From positions 4,335,001 to 4,399,000 of the forward strand of contig NZ_CP050699.1 of NCBI RefSeq assembly GCF_005116675.2: a stretch of DNA of 64,000 nucleotides, read 5' to 3'. The first letter of the stretch is position 1. The number at the start of each line of letters is the position of its first letter. Position numbers and translations under genes: made by a program. The notes below the pieces were generated by a model. It saw only the letters and a list, made by a program, of their open reading frames with translations, was not told the DNA's origin and did no database searches. The stretch is from Desulfosediminicola ganghwensis (GTDB lineage Bacteria > Desulfobacterota > Desulfobulbia > Desulfobulbales > Desulfocapsaceae). Of this stretch, positions 35,969-45,789 are shown piece by piece.

Positions 35969-37372
35969 ATGACAATATCAAACTCATTTCATGATATGGC
36001 TCCTGAAAAAACGACCTTCGCAGGGGCGCTCGCGATCATAGTTTCTCTATTTATCCTTTTCAGTAACTCACATCCATGCCTGGCGAACGACAAGGCCAGC
36101 CTCCCTCGCCAGGCCATCATACTCACTATTCAAGGTGCCATTGGCCCGGCCAGCAGTCAGTATGTACTCGACAACCTGGAATATGCTCAAACCAGCAACA
36201 CCGAGCTTGTTGTACTGCAGATAGATACTCCCGGCGGCCTCGACCTGGCCATGCGGGACATGATCCAGGCAATCCTCAACTCTCATGTCCCGGTGGCAAG
36301 TTACGTATTTCCGGAAGGTGCGAGGGCTGCCAGTGCCGGCACGTACATTCTCTATGCCAGTCATATTGCAGCAATGGCCCCGGCCACCAACCTCGGGGCA
36401 GCAACGCCAATACAACTCGGCAAACCACCAACAGGACAGGATGACCAGGGCGAAGACAAGAAGAATGACCAAAAGGATTCCCAGCCCGGAACCGCCCTTG
36501 AACGCAAAATGGTCAATGATGCCGCGGCATATATTCGATCGTTGGCGAAAAGACACGGTAGAAACAGTGAGTGGGCTGAAAAAGCTGTGCGAGAGGCAGT
36601 GAGTCTCAGCGCAGATGAAGCGCTTGAACTGCAAGTGGTGGATATAGTGGCAACCGACCTGCAAGATCTGCTGAAACAGATCGACGGGCGCAGAATTACC
36701 GTGGACAATGAAGAGGTTACCCTGCGAACAGCCAATCTTCAGCTTGTCTACCTTGCTCCCGGCTGGAAAGAGAAGCTGCTTGCCATAATCAGTAACCCCA
36801 ATGTGGCGTATTTACTCCTGATGCTTGGAATGTATGGCCTTATCTACGAGCTTGCCAACCCTGGTGTTTTTTTCCCGGGTGTGGCCGGAATGATATCGTT
36901 ACTGCTCGCCCTTTACGGCTTCCAGGTATTACCGGTCAACTACAGCGGTCTGGCCCTGCTGTTGCTGGGTATAACCCTGATGATAAGTGAGGCCTTTGTG
37001 CCGAGCTTCGGCTCGCTCGGAATTGGCGGAATCATCGCCTTCATCATTGGCTCTCTTATCCTCTTTGATGAAGAATCTATCAGGATCTCCAGGACCCTCA
37101 TCATGACCACCACCGTTCTCTCCGCCACCTTTATCTTCCTGCTTATCGGCCGAATGCTCACTTTCAGAAAAAGAAAAATTACAACCGGCAAGGAGGCTCT
37201 GATCGGTATGACCGGGGTAGTCATCGAAGACTGTCCTGAAAACTGCAGAATCCGGTTACTGGGAGAATCCTGGCAGGTGGTATGCTCCGACGCCTTGCAG
37301 CAAGGGGAAGTCGTCCAGGTAACAGGGATTGACGGGCTTGTGCTCACCGTGGAAAAACTCAAGGAGATGTGA
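35969..37372 (+). CDS. NfeD-family membrane serine protease
   Basis: The 467-residue protein has a signal-anchor (LAIIVSLFILFSNSHPCLA), a ClpP-like periplasmic protease domain (about residues 50-260) with the nucleophile in GARAASAGTYI and a later Lys as general base, four or five membrane helices (about 285-410), and a C-terminal NfeD OB-fold. Long NfeD proteases cleave hydrophobic membrane proteins such as the partner slipin. Starts at 35882 or 35969 are possible; 35969 gives a normal signal peptide. Confidence 0.9.
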   Translation: MTISNSFHDMAPEKTTFAGALAIIVSLFILFSNSHPCLANDKASLPRQAIILTIQGAIGPASSQYVLDNLEYAQTSNTELVVLQIDTPGGLDLAMRDMIQAILNSHVPVASYVFPEGARAASAGTYILYASHIAAMAPATNLGAATPIQLGKPPTGQDDQGEDKKNDQKDSQPGTALERKMVNDAAAYIRSLAKRHGRNSEWAEKAVREAVSLSADEALELQVVDIVATDLQDLLKQIDGRRITVDNEEVTLRTANLQLVYLAPGWKEKLLAIISNPNVAYLLLMLGMYGLIYELANPGVFFPGVAGMISLLLALYGFQVLPVNYSGLALLLLGITLMISEAFVPSFGSLGIGGIIAFIIGSLILFDEESIRISRTLIMTTTVLSATFIFLLIGRMLTFRKRKITTGKEALIGMTGVVIEDCPENCRIRLLGESWQVVCSDALQQGEVVQVTGIDGLVLTVEKLKEM

Positions 37373-37373
37373 A

Positions 37374-38168
37374 ATGATACCTCTAACCCTACTGAATTAT
37401 CTCGTGCCCATCGCCTTTATTGCAGGCCTGATCGCTTTGTCTTTCAAGATCGTTGCCGAATATGAACGCCTTGTCGTGTTATTTCTCGGTAGGCTCCAGG
37501 GCATCAAAAATCCAGGTCTTCGCATCATTGTTCCAGGAATTCAGAAAGCATTCAGGGTCGACCTCCGGGTGGTGACCATGGACATTCCGCCGCAGGATGT
37601 GATCTCCCGCGATAATGTCACCGTGAGGGTTAATGCTGTGCTCTATTTCCGTGTGGTTGATCCCGAGAAAGCCATCATCCAGGTTGAAAATTATCTTCTT
37701 GCCACCAACCAGTTGGCCCAGACGACCCTTCGCTCTGTGCTTGGCCAACACGAGTTAGACGAGATGCTCTCGGAACGTGAAAAGCTGAACACGGACATCC
37801 AGGAAATTATTGATATGCGAGCCGATGCCTGGGGAATAAAGGTTATTAATGTAGAGATTAAGCATATCGATTTGAATGAATCGATGGTCCGAGCTATCGC
37901 AAGACAGGCAGAGGCAGAACGTGAGCGACGGGCGAAGGTTATCCATGCCGAAGGAGAATTTCAGGCATCTGAAAAACTGTTGGCTGCAGCCAACGTCATC
38001 ATCAAAAATCCGCAGGCTCTCCAACTCAGGTACCTGCAAACTCTTGCAGACGTTGCCGCCCACAAAACTTCGAACACCATTGTATTCCCCATACCCATGG
38101 AGATGATGCATTCCTTAGTGAAGAGCAGCAAACCTGAGCCACCTGAACAACTGAATACTGACAGTTAA
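37374..38168 (+). CDS. Slipin (stomatin/SPFH-domain protein)
   Basis: The 264-residue product has one N-terminal membrane helix (about residues 5-25) and an SPFH domain (YERLVVLFLGRLQGIKNPGLRII...), followed by a coiled-coil region rich in RQAEAERERRAK and the short stomatin tail. Slipins form oligomeric membrane scaffolds and are encoded beside NfeD proteases. The start follows the nfeD stop by 1 nt. Confidence 0.94.
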   Translation: MIPLTLLNYLVPIAFIAGLIALSFKIVAEYERLVVLFLGRLQGIKNPGLRIIVPGIQKAFRVDLRVVTMDIPPQDVISRDNVTVRVNAVLYFRVVDPEKAIIQVENYLLATNQLAQTTLRSVLGQHELDEMLSEREKLNTDIQEIIDMRADAWGIKVINVEIKHIDLNESMVRAIARQAEAERERRAKVIHAEGEFQASEKLLAAANVIIKNPQALQLRYLQTLADVAAHKTSNTIVFPIPMEMMHSLVKSSKPEPPEQLNTDS

Positions 38169-38220
38169 CCAGAGGCAAGCCGCGAGAGGTTAAAAGTACC
38201 CCAATTCCCCGATTCAGAGA

Positions 38221-38256
38221 AACGAGAGCCTCGTTTAAGGCTCTCGTTTGAGTTTC
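38221..38256. terminator. Bidirectional terminator between slipin and phoH genes
   Basis: The 10-bp stem AACGAGAGCC / GGCTCTCGTT encloses TCGTTTAA. Modest T-rich tails occur on both strands, serving the two convergent genes. Confidence 0.8.
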
Positions 38257-39587
38257 TATAATAAATCCGAAGCCAGTTCGGCCAACTCTGATCGTTCCCC
38301 TTTCCTGAGATCAATATGGCTGTAGAGCTTCTGGCCCTGCATTTTGTCTATAAGTGAACTCAGCCCATTTGAATGAATATCCAGATAGGGATGATCTATC
38401 TGATGAATATCGCCGGTAAAGATAATCTTGGTACCTTCCCCCGCTCTGGTTATAATTGTCTTCACTTCATGGGGCGTCAGGTTCTGGGCCTCATCCACGA
38501 TCATGCACATCCGCACCAGGCTTCTTCCCCGTATGTAGGCCAGAGGTTCGATAATCAGCTTTTCATCCTCGATCATCTTTTTCAGGCGCTGATACATCTC
38601 ACTATTTTCGCTAAACTGGTTACGAATCACCCCAAGATTGTCATAGAGTGGCTGCATGTATGGCCGAATTTTCGATTGGATATCACCCGGCAGATAGCCG
38701 ATATCCTTATTGGATAGGGGCACAATAGGCCTGGTCAGCAGAATCTGGCGATAATTCTTCCTGGCTTCTAAAGCCGCTGCCAAGGCCAGCAAGGTTTTAC
38801 CGGTACCGGCCTTACCGGTGATAGTCACCAGAGGAAGACTGGTATCGAGAAGTGCATTTACAGCAAAGGACTGCTCTGCATTCCTCGGGGTAATACCGTA
38901 GACAGTGCTCTTCTGAACCAACTGGAATGATTTCACATCCGCTTTAAAGCTGGCTAATGCAGACGTGTTACCATTTTTCAGAATTATGAACTCATTAGGC
39001 TGAAAAGGCTCATCGGGAGCGAGTTTCGCCTCACATATTCCGTCAGGGCTGGCAAACAGGGACTCAATTACATCTGCAGGAACATTCTCCTCACTCCTGC
39101 AGCCTGTATAGAGCTTTTGTGGATCACGAACATGATCGGTGGTATAATCTTCGGACATCAATCCGAGGGCACGGGCCTTCATCCGCAGATTCATATCCTT
39201 GCTGACAAGGATCACCGCTTTGTCTTGATGATCCTGTTTCAAACAATAGGCGACATTAAGTATTCTATGATCGGGTTTATCGCTGTTTGGGAAACTTCCG
39301 ATCAGATCTTCATGCATCGGCCGGTCCAGCCGAATGGAGATACGGCCCTTTTCCTCATCGATTTTCACCCCGCCATTGAAAAGTTTATCGGCACTCAATT
39401 CGTCAACTGCGCGAATAAACTGACGGGCGTGGTAATTAATGATCTGACCGCCTTTTTTGAAGTTATCAAGCTCTTCAAGCACGGTAATCGGAATCAGGAT
39501 GTCGTGTTCTTGGAAATTATAAATGCAGGAGCTATCGTGGAGAATTACGTTGGTGTCGAGGATGAACAGTTTTTTGTGAGAGGTCAT
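38256..39587 (-). CDS. phoH: PIN-domain PhoH-family ATPase (PhoH2)
   Basis: The 443-residue protein joins an N-terminal PIN nuclease fold (about residues 5-140, KLFILDTNVILHD with later acidic residues) to a PhoH ATPase (about 235-440) with Walker A TGKAGTGKTLLA and Walker B MCMIVDEAQN. PhoH2-type proteins are RNA helicase/ribonucleases in other bacteria. It is monocistronic on the minus strand. Confidence 0.93.
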   Translation of the reverse strand: MTSHKKLFILDTNVILHDSSCIYNFQEHDILIPITVLEELDNFKKGGQIINYHARQFIRAVDELSADKLFNGGVKIDEEKGRISIRLDRPMHEDLIGSFPNSDKPDHRILNVAYCLKQDHQDKAVILVSKDMNLRMKARALGLMSEDYTTDHVRDPQKLYTGCRSEENVPADVIESLFASPDGICEAKLAPDEPFQPNEFIILKNGNTSALASFKADVKSFQLVQKSTVYGITPRNAEQSFAVNALLDTSLPLVTITGKAGTGKTLLALAAALEARKNYRQILLTRPIVPLSNKDIGYLPGDIQSKIRPYMQPLYDNLGVIRNQFSENSEMYQRLKKMIEDEKLIIEPLAYIRGRSLVRMCMIVDEAQNLTPHEVKTIITRAGEGTKIIFTGDIHQIDHPYLDIHSNGLSSLIDKMQGQKLYSHIDLRKGERSELAELASDLL

Positions 39588-39903
39588 GGATCTCCAATTG
39601 CTTTGGTGGCACTAGCCTGAATTTCTCATCAGTTCAAGGGCTGTCAGCTTCGAAGTTTTCCGCTCGATATCATGAGGAATTCGGTCTAAATCTTGATCAT
39701 AACAACAAACATGGACGCAACGTCTCGTGGGCCGGTTAATTGTCTGCCATTCTCACCTCCTTATCAGATATTTACCTCGTACTCTTCATCAAGAATATGT
39801 ATCACCCGTTAATGTCTGTTTAAGAAAACATTTCGATTTGGCCAGTTGGAGAATATAGCGACAGTACCGTCTGAACCACCTGAAGAAAGGCAATAAAAGA
39901 TTC
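39588..39903. other. Intergenic region upstream of phoH
   Basis: About 315 bases must hold the phoH promoter. I cannot identify it clearly, and I see no gene or repeat. Confidence 0.5.
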
Positions 39904-39933
39904 CTTCCACCACCCGGAATCAAGTGGTGGAAG
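39904..39933 (-). terminator. Terminator of the phosphofructokinase gene
   Basis: On the minus strand CTTCCACCAC pairs with GTGGTGGAAG around a 10-nt loop and is followed by GAATCTTTTATT. Confidence 0.78.
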
Positions 39934-39981
39934 AATTCGGCAAGATAGGGATGAGATAAAAACTGAACCTTTGGCAGTTGA

Positions 39982-41112
39982 TTAGTCTCCCAGGCAGGTA
40001 TTGACGTTACGGGCTGCAGTGATCCATGAGTGATCGGCTGGCACCGTGTACCGTTTTCCGATCACATCCTCCAGCGGTACGGCTTCGGTACCATCACCAC
40101 GAACCGCTATCATGCAACCGGTTACTCCCTGTTGAAAATACTCAACACAGGCTGTTCCGAGACGAGTCGCAAGAACCCGGTCTGCCGCACTCGGAGTTCC
40201 TCCGCGCTGCAGATGTCCTAAAATTGTCAGACGTGACTCCAGCCCGGTCAACTCTTCAAGTTCCTGGGTGAGTTTCAGGGTATTGTTACTCAAAGATTTA
40301 GCAAAATTTTTCAAATCTTCCGAGGCTTTTTTAATCGCTTTCGAATCACCCGCTTCCTTGGCCTCTGCCTTTCTCGCCTTGAAGTCATCCAGTGTAATAC
40401 GCTCTTCGACGGAATACGCCCCCTCGGCTACGGCAACGATGCTGAAATTTGTGCCACGCTGCTGACGCTCACGTATCGCCTGAGCAACTTTCGCCAGATT
40501 GTATGGTATTTCCGGAATCAGAACCACATCCGCACCACCAGCAATACCTGAGCCAAGAGCGAGCCAGCCTGCATTGTGGCCCATTATTTCCACCACGATA
40601 ATTCTGTGGTGACTATGCGCAGTTGAGTGGAGCCGGTCAATCGCTTCGGTGGCGATTTCCATAGCAGTATGAAAGCCAAACGTCACATCTGTCATACCGA
40701 CATCATTGTCGATGGTTTTCGGCAGTGTGAGGATATTCAACCCCGCCTTAGCCAGTCTGTAAGCGTTTTTCTGGGTACCACCACCGCCGATACAAATCAG
40801 AGCGTCGAGATTATGCCGATGATAGTTCTCACAGATAACCTCGGTCATATCCATTATTTCACTGCCAACCTGCATTTTGTGCGGTTTATCACGACTGGTG
40901 CCGAGAATCGTACCACCCTGGGTGAGGATTGACGCGAGGACATCCCAGTCCAGACGCATGGTTCTGTTTTCCATTAAGCCGCGAAAACCGTCACGAAACC
41001 CTACAATGCGAATTTTTCCGGTTCGTAATGCTGATTTGCCAATGGCTCGAATAGCCGCGTTCAGGCCAGGACTGTCTCCACCTGCGGTCAAGATGCCAAT
41101 GTGCTTACTCAT
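39982..41112 (-). CDS. pfkA: 6-phosphofructokinase
   Basis: This 376-residue enzyme phosphorylates fructose 6-phosphate in glycolysis. It has the family landmarks [29 protein letters not shown] (catalytic Asp), [10 protein letters not shown] and the late [15 protein letters not shown]. The donor-site loop reads [10 protein letters not shown] instead of GGDGS/T, so the usual Asp103 is Gly. The following PKTIDND has Lys, as in PPi-dependent and some atypical ATP enzymes. I cannot decide between ATP and PPi from sequence alone. Confidence 0.93.
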   Translation of the reverse strand: MSKHIGILTAGGDSPGLNAAIRAIGKSALRTGKIRIVGFRDGFRGLMENRTMRLDWDVLASILTQGGTILGTSRDKPHKMQVGSEIMDMTEVICENYHRHNLDALICIGGGGTQKNAYRLAKAGLNILTLPKTIDNDVGMTDVTFGFHTAMEIATEAIDRLHSTAHSHHRIIVVEIMGHNAGWLALGSGIAGGADVVLIPEIPYNLAKVAQAIRERQQRGTNFSIVAVAEGAYSVEERITLDDFKARKAEAKEAGDSKAIKKASEDLKNFAKSLSNNTLKLTQELEELTGLESRLTILGHLQRGGTPSAADRVLATRLGTACVEYFQQGVTGCMIAVRGDGTEAVPLEDVIGKRYTVPADHSWITAARNVNTCLGD

Positions 41113-41302
41113 TCCGCCTCTCAGGTTAATTTCTAATTATTTTATTTAATTATGGTAACGACACGTTAACATAAACTGAGCTTTGCCAGATCTAATTGCT
41201 CATTATAGACATATTGAGAGAAGATCAACAAGTCGCAAACATCAGGCTTACACAACTCTAACAATTCCTTCTGTTATCACAAGTAAGCCTGGCTCCTGTT
41301 TC

Positions 41303-42526
41303 CTACTTAACTCCCCCGGTGTTTCCACAACCACAGCCGCAACTCTGATGGGAAGTGGCATTGTCGTCCTTTCCCTCATTGCCGCCTGCTGCCGGGAATT
41401 GTGCAACAAAATGCGTACCTGACTCTTTTTTTGAAAAAACTTTCCTGCCCCATGTATAAAGAGGCTTTATGGAAATCGCCAGCAGGATAAAAACCGCAGC
41501 AAGTTTAATCGGCACAGGGATAATCTCCGCCGCTTCACCTATCACCGCCTGGGGAGATATCCCCGCCCTGAGATATATCTGATCCACGATGAGTCCGAAA
41601 ACAACCGCTGAACCTGCCAGAACCCCAAGATATCTTAAGGTACTTTTTTTACCCAATATCTTAAACAATACCGACATTGAAGTGACGTTAGTTGCCGGCC
41701 CTACAAGTAAAAAGACCAGTGCCGCTCCGGGACTCACTCCCTTCAGGATCAAGGCTGCCGCCACCGGGGTAGATGCTGTTGCACAGATATACAAGGGAAT
41801 GCCGATCACCAACATAATCAGCATGGAGCCAAGCCCGCCACCGAGGAAGTTTACCATGAGCGCGTCCGGTATCATTACCGTAATAACCGCCGCTATAGCC
41901 AAACCGACATAGAACCAAAGCGCGATGTCTCCCCATACATCGGTCACCGCATATCGAATTCCTGCACTGAGCTTATTGAGAAACGGTACCCGGTCAGCTG
42001 CTGCAACGTGTTCCTTATGCTCCGCTGCCACAGTTGCTCCGGCTGCTTTGGCCATCGGAGGAGCCACAGGTTTGGGAGATGGTTGCTGATTGTCCCAGTT
42101 GAGAAAATTCTCAAGGAAACCTGCCACTATTGCGCTAACACTTGCAGCAATCGGCCTCACCACTGTCATAATCGGATCAAGTAGCGCATAGGTCACGGCG
42201 ATGGAATCAACACCTGATTCCGGTGTTGAGATAAGGAAGGCTGTCGTCGCACCCTTGTTCGCTCCCTGCTTCTGTAACGATGCTGCCGCCGGCAGCACAC
42301 CACACGATCAGAGCGGCAGGGGAACACCAAAGAGCGCAGCCTTGACAACTGACCCATAGCGACCTCTGCCGAGGTGATGGGCGATCATCTCCGGATTGAG
42401 AAAAACCTTTAGAACTCCTGCGATAAGAATACCGAACAGGATGTAAACCGATGAATCAAGCAGGATATGCCAAACTTCCATGGCGATATCCAACGGCAAC
42501 GACACTATTTTTTCTGATATAGACAT
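41303..42526 (-). CDS. SO_0444-family metal permease, probable selenoprotein (Sec73 at UGA)
   Basis: Read through one in-frame TGA (42310-42308), this is a single 407-residue membrane protein of the SO_0444 Cu/Zn-efflux permease family (DUF318/ArsP-like). The first 72 residues end FGVPLPL. Next come the TGA, then SCGVLPAAASLQKQGANKGA and the remaining helices, ending with a Cys-rich tail (SCGCGCG). Family members have PLPLCSCGV at this place, so the TGA replaces the first Cys of the metal-binding CSCG motif. The frame is otherwise perfect. A 7-bp hairpin 17 nt after the TGA fits a bacterial SECIS. It shares an operon with a CadC-like metal sensor. A nonsense mutation is the alternative. Confidence 0.8.
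42281..42297 (-). promoter_or_regulatory. Candidate bacterial SECIS hairpin
   Basis: On the minus strand TGCTGCC pairs perfectly with GGCAGCA around the loop GGC. There are 17 nt between the TGA and the loop, and the loop begins with G. Both agree with the known bacterial SECIS pattern (loop 16-37 nt downstream, a G among its first two bases). The sequence also encodes the conserved residues VLPAAA, so coincidence is possible. Confidence 0.6.
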
Positions 42527-42597
42527 AATTTCTTGTTGGTAAAAGCTTCTATCTTTAGACGATTCGAACCAGTCTCAGTCAATGGCAGGAAATCAGT

Positions 42598-42951
42598 CTA
42601 CTTCTCTCTCAAATGCTCTAAAGCGTATTCGATCAGCATCATGATATGACCGTCAATCAGGCTGTAGTACAGGGTTGTGCCCTCCCTTCTGTTGGCGACC
42701 AGTTTCATGGTACGCAGCAGACGCAGTTGATGGCTTACCGCCGACTCGGAAATTTCAAGCAGAGCCGCCAGGTCGCAGACGCACATTTCCTGGCCGGATA
42801 GCGCATATAAAATCCGCAGCCTGCTCGGATCGGCAAAAGCTTTGAAGAGTTGGCTGAGTCCTTCAATTTCGATCGATGCCAGGGCTGCATCACGAGCTGC
42901 TTTCACTTTATCCTGGTGTATCACCCTGGCCCCGCAAAGATCCTCCACCAT
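42598..42951 (-). CDS. ArsR/SmtB-family metal sensor, CadC-like
   Basis: The 117-residue repressor has a winged-helix fold with the recognition region EISESAVSHQLRLLR. Cys6 near the N terminus and C57-x-C59 (CVCD) match the CadC site that senses Cd, Pb or Zn. Asp100, His102 and His113 in the last helix could form a second, zinc-type site. It is 72 nt upstream of the permease on the same strand and probably releases its operator when metal binds. GAGGGGAT precedes the start. Confidence 0.9.
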   Translation of the reverse strand: MVEDLCGARVIHQDKVKAARDAALASIEIEGLSQLFKAFADPSRLRILYALSGQEMCVCDLAALLEISESAVSHQLRLLRTMKLVANRREGTTLYYSLIDGHIMMLIEYALEHLREK

Positions 42952-43020
42952 ACTATCCCCTCATTGTCATTTGTTTTTTAACTTCTTCCGGCCTGAATCA
43001 CTCAACTCGGCCATGAGTCT

Positions 43021-43040
43021 ATATGAGTATCTGCTCATAT
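43021..43040. promoter_or_regulatory. ArsR/SmtB operator
   Basis: ATATGAGTATCTGCTCATAT has perfect 7-bp arms around a 6-nt spacer, typical of ArsR-family operators. It lies about 70 nt upstream of the sensor gene, in the region divergent from rsmI. Confidence 0.78.
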
Positions 43041-43151
43041 ATTACCGACCAGTAGAAGAATGTCAACAAAGCATGTGCAATTTCAAATCAGATTGAGCAT
43101 AATGCAGCCCAAAGAGCTTTCCGATTTCATTACATGTCCTATTCTTATCCC

Positions 43152-44009
43152 ATGAATACTATAAAGAGCACAGCCCCCGGCACCCTGTATATCGTAGCTA
43201 CTCCAATAGGTAATCTTGACGACATCACCTTGCGGGCACTCAAAATTTTGCAAGAGGTTGACCGTATTGCAGCCGAAGACACCCGGCACACCAAAAAGTT
43301 ATTGAACCACTTTGCTATCAACACTCCTCTGATCAGCTATTATCGCGAGAAAGAGCAGCAAAGAGGCGCTCAGATCATCGAATTTCTGAAAGCCGGAGAG
43401 AATATCGCCCTGGTGAGCGATGCCGGCACGCCCGCAATTTCCGATCCTGGTGCGGTCCTTGTAGGTCTAGCCCACGATGAACGTATCCGGGTCTGTCCGA
43501 TTCCTGGTGCCTCTGCCTTGACTGCAGCGGTCTCCTGCTCGGGCTTTGCTGAAGGCTCTTTTCTCTTTCTAGGCTTTGCCCCCTCCAAAAAAGGGCAGAG
43601 AAAAAAGCTCTTCGCCTCGCTCGTACACCAGGAACATCCTGTTGTCTTTTATGAAGCTCCCCGCCGTGTACAATCATTTCTGGAAGACGCTGTCGAGACC
43701 CTGGGCAACCGGACTGCACTATGGGCTCGTGAAATCACCAAGACCTTTGAAGAATTTCACCGTAACACCCTGACCGAGTTGCTGGAACTGTGTAAAAGCA
43801 GTGAGCCACGCGGCGAATTCGTAATAATTATCGGCCCCGGGAGAAAAGAGAAGGCTGAAGGGGAAAACCTTGAAGAGCTACTCGTCTGGTATCGCGACCA
43901 CTCCGAACTTTCCTTAAAAGATGCCAGCCGCAAACTCGCCAAGGATCTTGGACTCTCCCGCTCCCAAATTTACCAGCAGGCACTGGAAATCTGGAACCAG
44001 AAGGATTGA
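43152..44009 (+). CDS. rsmI: 16S rRNA 2'-O-methyltransferase RsmI
   Basis: RsmI methylates the ribose of C1402 in 16S rRNA. The 285-residue protein has the tetrapyrrole-methylase fold with the family signatures GTLYIVATPIGNLDDIT, AAEDTRHTKKLLNH, LVSDAGTPAISDPG and PGASALTAAVSCSG. The ATG at 43152 gives the usual N terminus; ATG at 43134 would add six residues. Confidence 0.95.
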   Translation: MNTIKSTAPGTLYIVATPIGNLDDITLRALKILQEVDRIAAEDTRHTKKLLNHFAINTPLISYYREKEQQRGAQIIEFLKAGENIALVSDAGTPAISDPGAVLVGLAHDERIRVCPIPGASALTAAVSCSGFAEGSFLFLGFAPSKKGQRKKLFASLVHQEHPVVFYEAPRRVQSFLEDAVETLGNRTALWAREITKTFEEFHRNTLTELLELCKSSEPRGEFVIIIGPGRKEKAEGENLEELLVWYRDHSELSLKDASRKLAKDLGLSRSQIYQQALEIWNQKD

Positions 44010-44040
44010 CATTACGTATCTCAACCACCTGATTACCATC

Positions 44041-45654
44041 ATGAACAGAATACGAAGCTGTGTTACTCCGGAAGGAAAGTTCATCTACGGCATTCATAAA
44101 CCTGAATATTCAGTTACCAATCTCAGGCAGGAAACATGCCCGCAGTCGCTTGGCTCTCTTGATGGAGTCAAGCAGATTTTCAACGAGCGCAACCTGCCTG
44201 AAAATGATGTCACTGTAAATAAGGCGGACTGGATTTTCGAAATTCCCAACCCCCTTCCTTTCAAGGGCGCGACCTTCATCGACAAAGAGTGGGCAGATGC
44301 CAGCGCCAATAACTACCAGCGTATTCGTATCGCCACTGCTCCCCAGGTTTCGCTGTCACAGGTTCTCGATGCAAACGGCTACGGGGCCGAACTTTTCGAT
44401 ACACTCCCTGAGCCGATGCTGCTCTCGCTCGCCACCTGCTCTACTGACCCTGCCGATCTTGTGCGACTCGCAGAACTGAGTTGTAACTTTGAATTAGATG
44501 AGCAGGGACAACCCAACGGACTTTGCTACCGCACCATGGACGATGGGTCCATCCGCCCGGATATTTCAAAACACGTGCTGTTCGAAGCGGTCGCCAACAA
44601 TCCACACCTGCCGGACAACTATAAGGTAGTGATGGTCATCAGGCCCGGAGCGCAGGGTAGCAGCGAAATTGTCGGTGAAGTGCCGGCAGATGGCACCACC
44701 CATATTTATGAGTATCTGCGACGTAATTCCTACATTGGCGGTGGCCACTACGCTGCCAATATGGCTGAAGATGCGATACGATATTCGATAGCCGAACTCT
44801 CTGAGGACGATGTGCATGGCCTTCGCCATCTCTATTATCAGCGAACATATGTACGGCTGGCAGAAGAGCTGAATATCCCCTTGGCACGTGAAAAGAGAAA
44901 ACTCAACGACCTTGAGCTCGAGGAGTTACGGCTGGCAATCTCGAAATCTGTCAAAAATACACCCCTGGATGTCAATGCCACCCTCTGGGGCTGGAATTTC
45001 GGCTTTGATTATGCTCCTTCCAGGTACCGACTGCACGCCTCACATCAACAGGTACACCAACAATATGCGATGCTCCCGGCCCGCGTGGAAGGCTACAGCG
45101 GGAACCTCCAATACCCTGAATTTACCATGCCAGCCTACGGTTGCGGCGACCTGGTTGCCGAGGTTATGCAACGTTATCGTGCTGTCTATGATCGGGATTT
45201 CTTCGTCGACTACCTGGCTGCCATCATATCCAACCAGCGCATGGACGAACGTGACGACCTGGAATCCAGTCTGATTGTATGGCGGGATGAGAATGTCATG
45301 CTTTTTATACCAAAAGCCCAGACCTCGCAATGGGAATTACAGCTGATAACGCTTGAAAATGAATCCGGCTATCCTCCCGGCAATATCGTCGAAGCTAATG
45401 CTGACGTCAGGAGATCTCTGAACATCGGGATACTTACAGCCCAGAGAGTATTGGCCGCTATCGGGGCCAAAATGGTCACCTCCATAGAATACCCGAAACG
45501 GATCGGCGCCCAGGGTGAAATCGGCCAGCCTCTGCTTTATGCTTTTTTGCCCCGCCTGCCCGAATCCCCCGGAGCCTTCAGCGAGGCACAACTCCGGTTC
45601 ATCAACGGTCACTACCCCGAAGATTTCGCTGCAGTTCTGCGAGCCCAGTTATAA
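44041..45654 (+). CDS. Uncharacterised protein, possible HIT/GalT-like fold
   Basis: The 537-residue protein has no signal peptide or membrane segment. I do not recognise it. A histidine cluster RLHASHQQVHQQY near residue 345 resembles the H-x-H-x-Q-x-H motif of galactose-1-phosphate uridylyltransferase and other HIT-superfamily proteins, and the later stretch LIVWRDENVMLFIPKA looks like a second HIT-type strand. A nucleotidyl-transfer or hydrolysis role is only a guess. It begins 31 nt after rsmI, perhaps in the same operon. It ends 135 nt before pepF. Confidence 0.75.
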   Translation: MNRIRSCVTPEGKFIYGIHKPEYSVTNLRQETCPQSLGSLDGVKQIFNERNLPENDVTVNKADWIFEIPNPLPFKGATFIDKEWADASANNYQRIRIATAPQVSLSQVLDANGYGAELFDTLPEPMLLSLATCSTDPADLVRLAELSCNFELDEQGQPNGLCYRTMDDGSIRPDISKHVLFEAVANNPHLPDNYKVVMVIRPGAQGSSEIVGEVPADGTTHIYEYLRRNSYIGGGHYAANMAEDAIRYSIAELSEDDVHGLRHLYYQRTYVRLAEELNIPLAREKRKLNDLELEELRLAISKSVKNTPLDVNATLWGWNFGFDYAPSRYRLHASHQQVHQQYAMLPARVEGYSGNLQYPEFTMPAYGCGDLVAEVMQRYRAVYDRDFFVDYLAAIISNQRMDERDDLESSLIVWRDENVMLFIPKAQTSQWELQLITLENESGYPPGNIVEANADVRRSLNIGILTAQRVLAAIGAKMVTSIEYPKRIGAQGEIGQPLLYAFLPRLPESPGAFSEAQLRFINGHYPEDFAAVLRAQL

Positions 45655-45789
45655 TCCGATTTTCCCATGGGGTTTCAACCGACCATATTTCTTCCGATTC
45701 GTAACAAGGTGGAATATACTTTGCGCATCGATAGTACCTATATGCCCCATTATACCGACACCTACAACACACTGCCAATGAGGTAGATA

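Noticed and set aside
41303-42526. Treating the permease as two genes or a frameshifted pseudogene
   Set aside because: The two parts are in the same frame, separated by one TGA at a conserved Cys, with no other damage. A plain nonsense mutation is still possible and is stated as the alternative.
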